Of a stretch of 7,876 nt of DNA, positions 7,655 through 7,876 are shown one piece after another; positions within the stretch are counted from its first letter, which is position 1; each line of letters starts with the position of its first letter. The position numbers and the translations under genes were made by a program. The notes under the pieces are model-generated. The model was not told the DNA's origin. It saw only the letters and a list, made by a program, of their open reading frames with translations, and did not search any database. Location: positions 1-7,876 of the forward strand of contig CAIYRJ010000348.1 in NCBI GenBank assembly GCA_903928615.1. Reading direction: 5' to 3'. The DNA is from an uncultured Actinomycetes bacterium. GTDB lineage: Bacteria > Actinomycetota > Thermoleophilia > Miltoncostaeales > Miltoncostaeaceae.

Positions 7655-7678
7655 CCGCTGCAGGGCCTGCGTTCCCAC

Positions 7679-7719
7679 GCCGGCCCTCCCGCAGGGCGGC
7701 GGCCGGCGACGAACCGGCC
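7679..7719. repeat. Overlapping GC-rich inverted repeats after coaBC
   Basis: Three inverted repeats share arms: GCCGGCC (7679-7685) with GGCCGGC (7701-7707); GCCCT (7683-7687) with AGGGC (7693-7697); and GGCCGG (7701-7706) with CCGGCC (7714-7719). They begin a few bases after the coaBC stop on the minus strand. The likely job is transcript end formation or 3'-end protection for coaBC, though no T-tract follows. Some of this could arise by chance at this GC content. Confidence 0.5.
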
Positions 7720-7723
7720 CCGG

Positions 7724-7876
7724 CTAGGTGCGGCTTGGCAGGGCCTCGACGAGCGGCGTGGCGGAGTCGAGGATGCGCTCCGCGCACTGGCGCTTGCTCA
7801 TTCGCGGCAGTGCCTGCTCCGACTCGCCCGGGCCGATGATGGTGATGATGTTGTCGGCGCCCTCGAACGCCGCTCC
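7724..7876 (-). CDS. coaBC: C-terminal end of probable CoaBC (phosphopantothenoylcysteine synthetase/decarboxylase)
   Basis: Only the last 50 codons are in the window; the 5' part lies to the right. The minus-strand frame runs from the edge to a TAG at 7726-7724 and reads GAAFEGADNIITIIGPGESE, then LPRMSKRQCAERILD. This matches the end of the CoaB domain, where a Phe-x-x-x-x-Asn-x-ile/val-Thr-ile/leu-ile strand is followed by a Leu-Pro-x-x-x-Lys segment and a final helix. CoaBC makes 4'-phosphopantetheine from 4'-phosphopantothenate and cysteine in coenzyme A synthesis. The catalytic residues lie outside the window, so the call rests on the C-terminal pattern alone. Confidence 0.7.
   Translation of the reverse strand, partial: GAAFEGADNIITIIGPGESEQALPRMSKRQCAERILDSATPLVEALPSRT

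Overview
The window is a GC-rich stretch of bacterial chromosome. It carries a translation/transcription-factor operon of the nusA-infB type on the minus strand, flanked by small housekeeping genes. Very high GC, frequent GTG/TTG starts, TAnnnT-type -10 elements sitting 6-7 bases from start codons, an infB with a long Ala/Pro/Glu linker, and the order rimP-nusA-ylxR-infB-DUF503-rbfA-nrnA all suggest an actinomycetotal lineage. I lean towards a deep-branching class such as Thermoleophilia, but that placement is inference from gene order and composition, not a search result.

Layout, read right to left along the minus strand: the C-terminal end of a probable coaBC (7724-7876); a cluster of overlapping GC-rich inverted repeats (7679-7719); a small TPR protein (7297-7626); a YbjN-like gene on the plus strand (6860-7336) whose 3' end overlaps the TPR gene by 40 bp; dtd (6330-6821), divergent from the YbjN-like gene across only 38 bp; a 141-bp leader with a likely promoter and an intrinsic terminator hairpin (6248-6267); then the operon rimP, nusA, ylxR, infB, DUF503 (ylxP-like), rbfA and the start of nrnA, which runs off the left edge. 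Operon genes are separated by 22 bases or fewer, or overlap by 1-4 bases.

The genes work together. NusA controls RNA polymerase pausing, termination and antitermination. IF2 brings initiator tRNA to the ribosome. RimP and RbfA mature the 30S subunit. YlxR is a small RNA-binding-type protein tied to this operon. NrnA recycles nanoRNAs and pAp. Dtd removes D-amino acids from tRNAs.

Most of the window is core genome, and I see no mobile element, CRISPR array, tRNA or rRNA. The observations most worth a second look are: (1) a Cys3-His cluster plus a long acidic Ala/Glu tail appended to NusA; (2) an intrinsic terminator placed between the only visible promoter and rimP, a natural position for NusA autoregulation; (3) a compact divergent promoter in which both genes look leaderless. 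No clearly new multi-gene system is visible.
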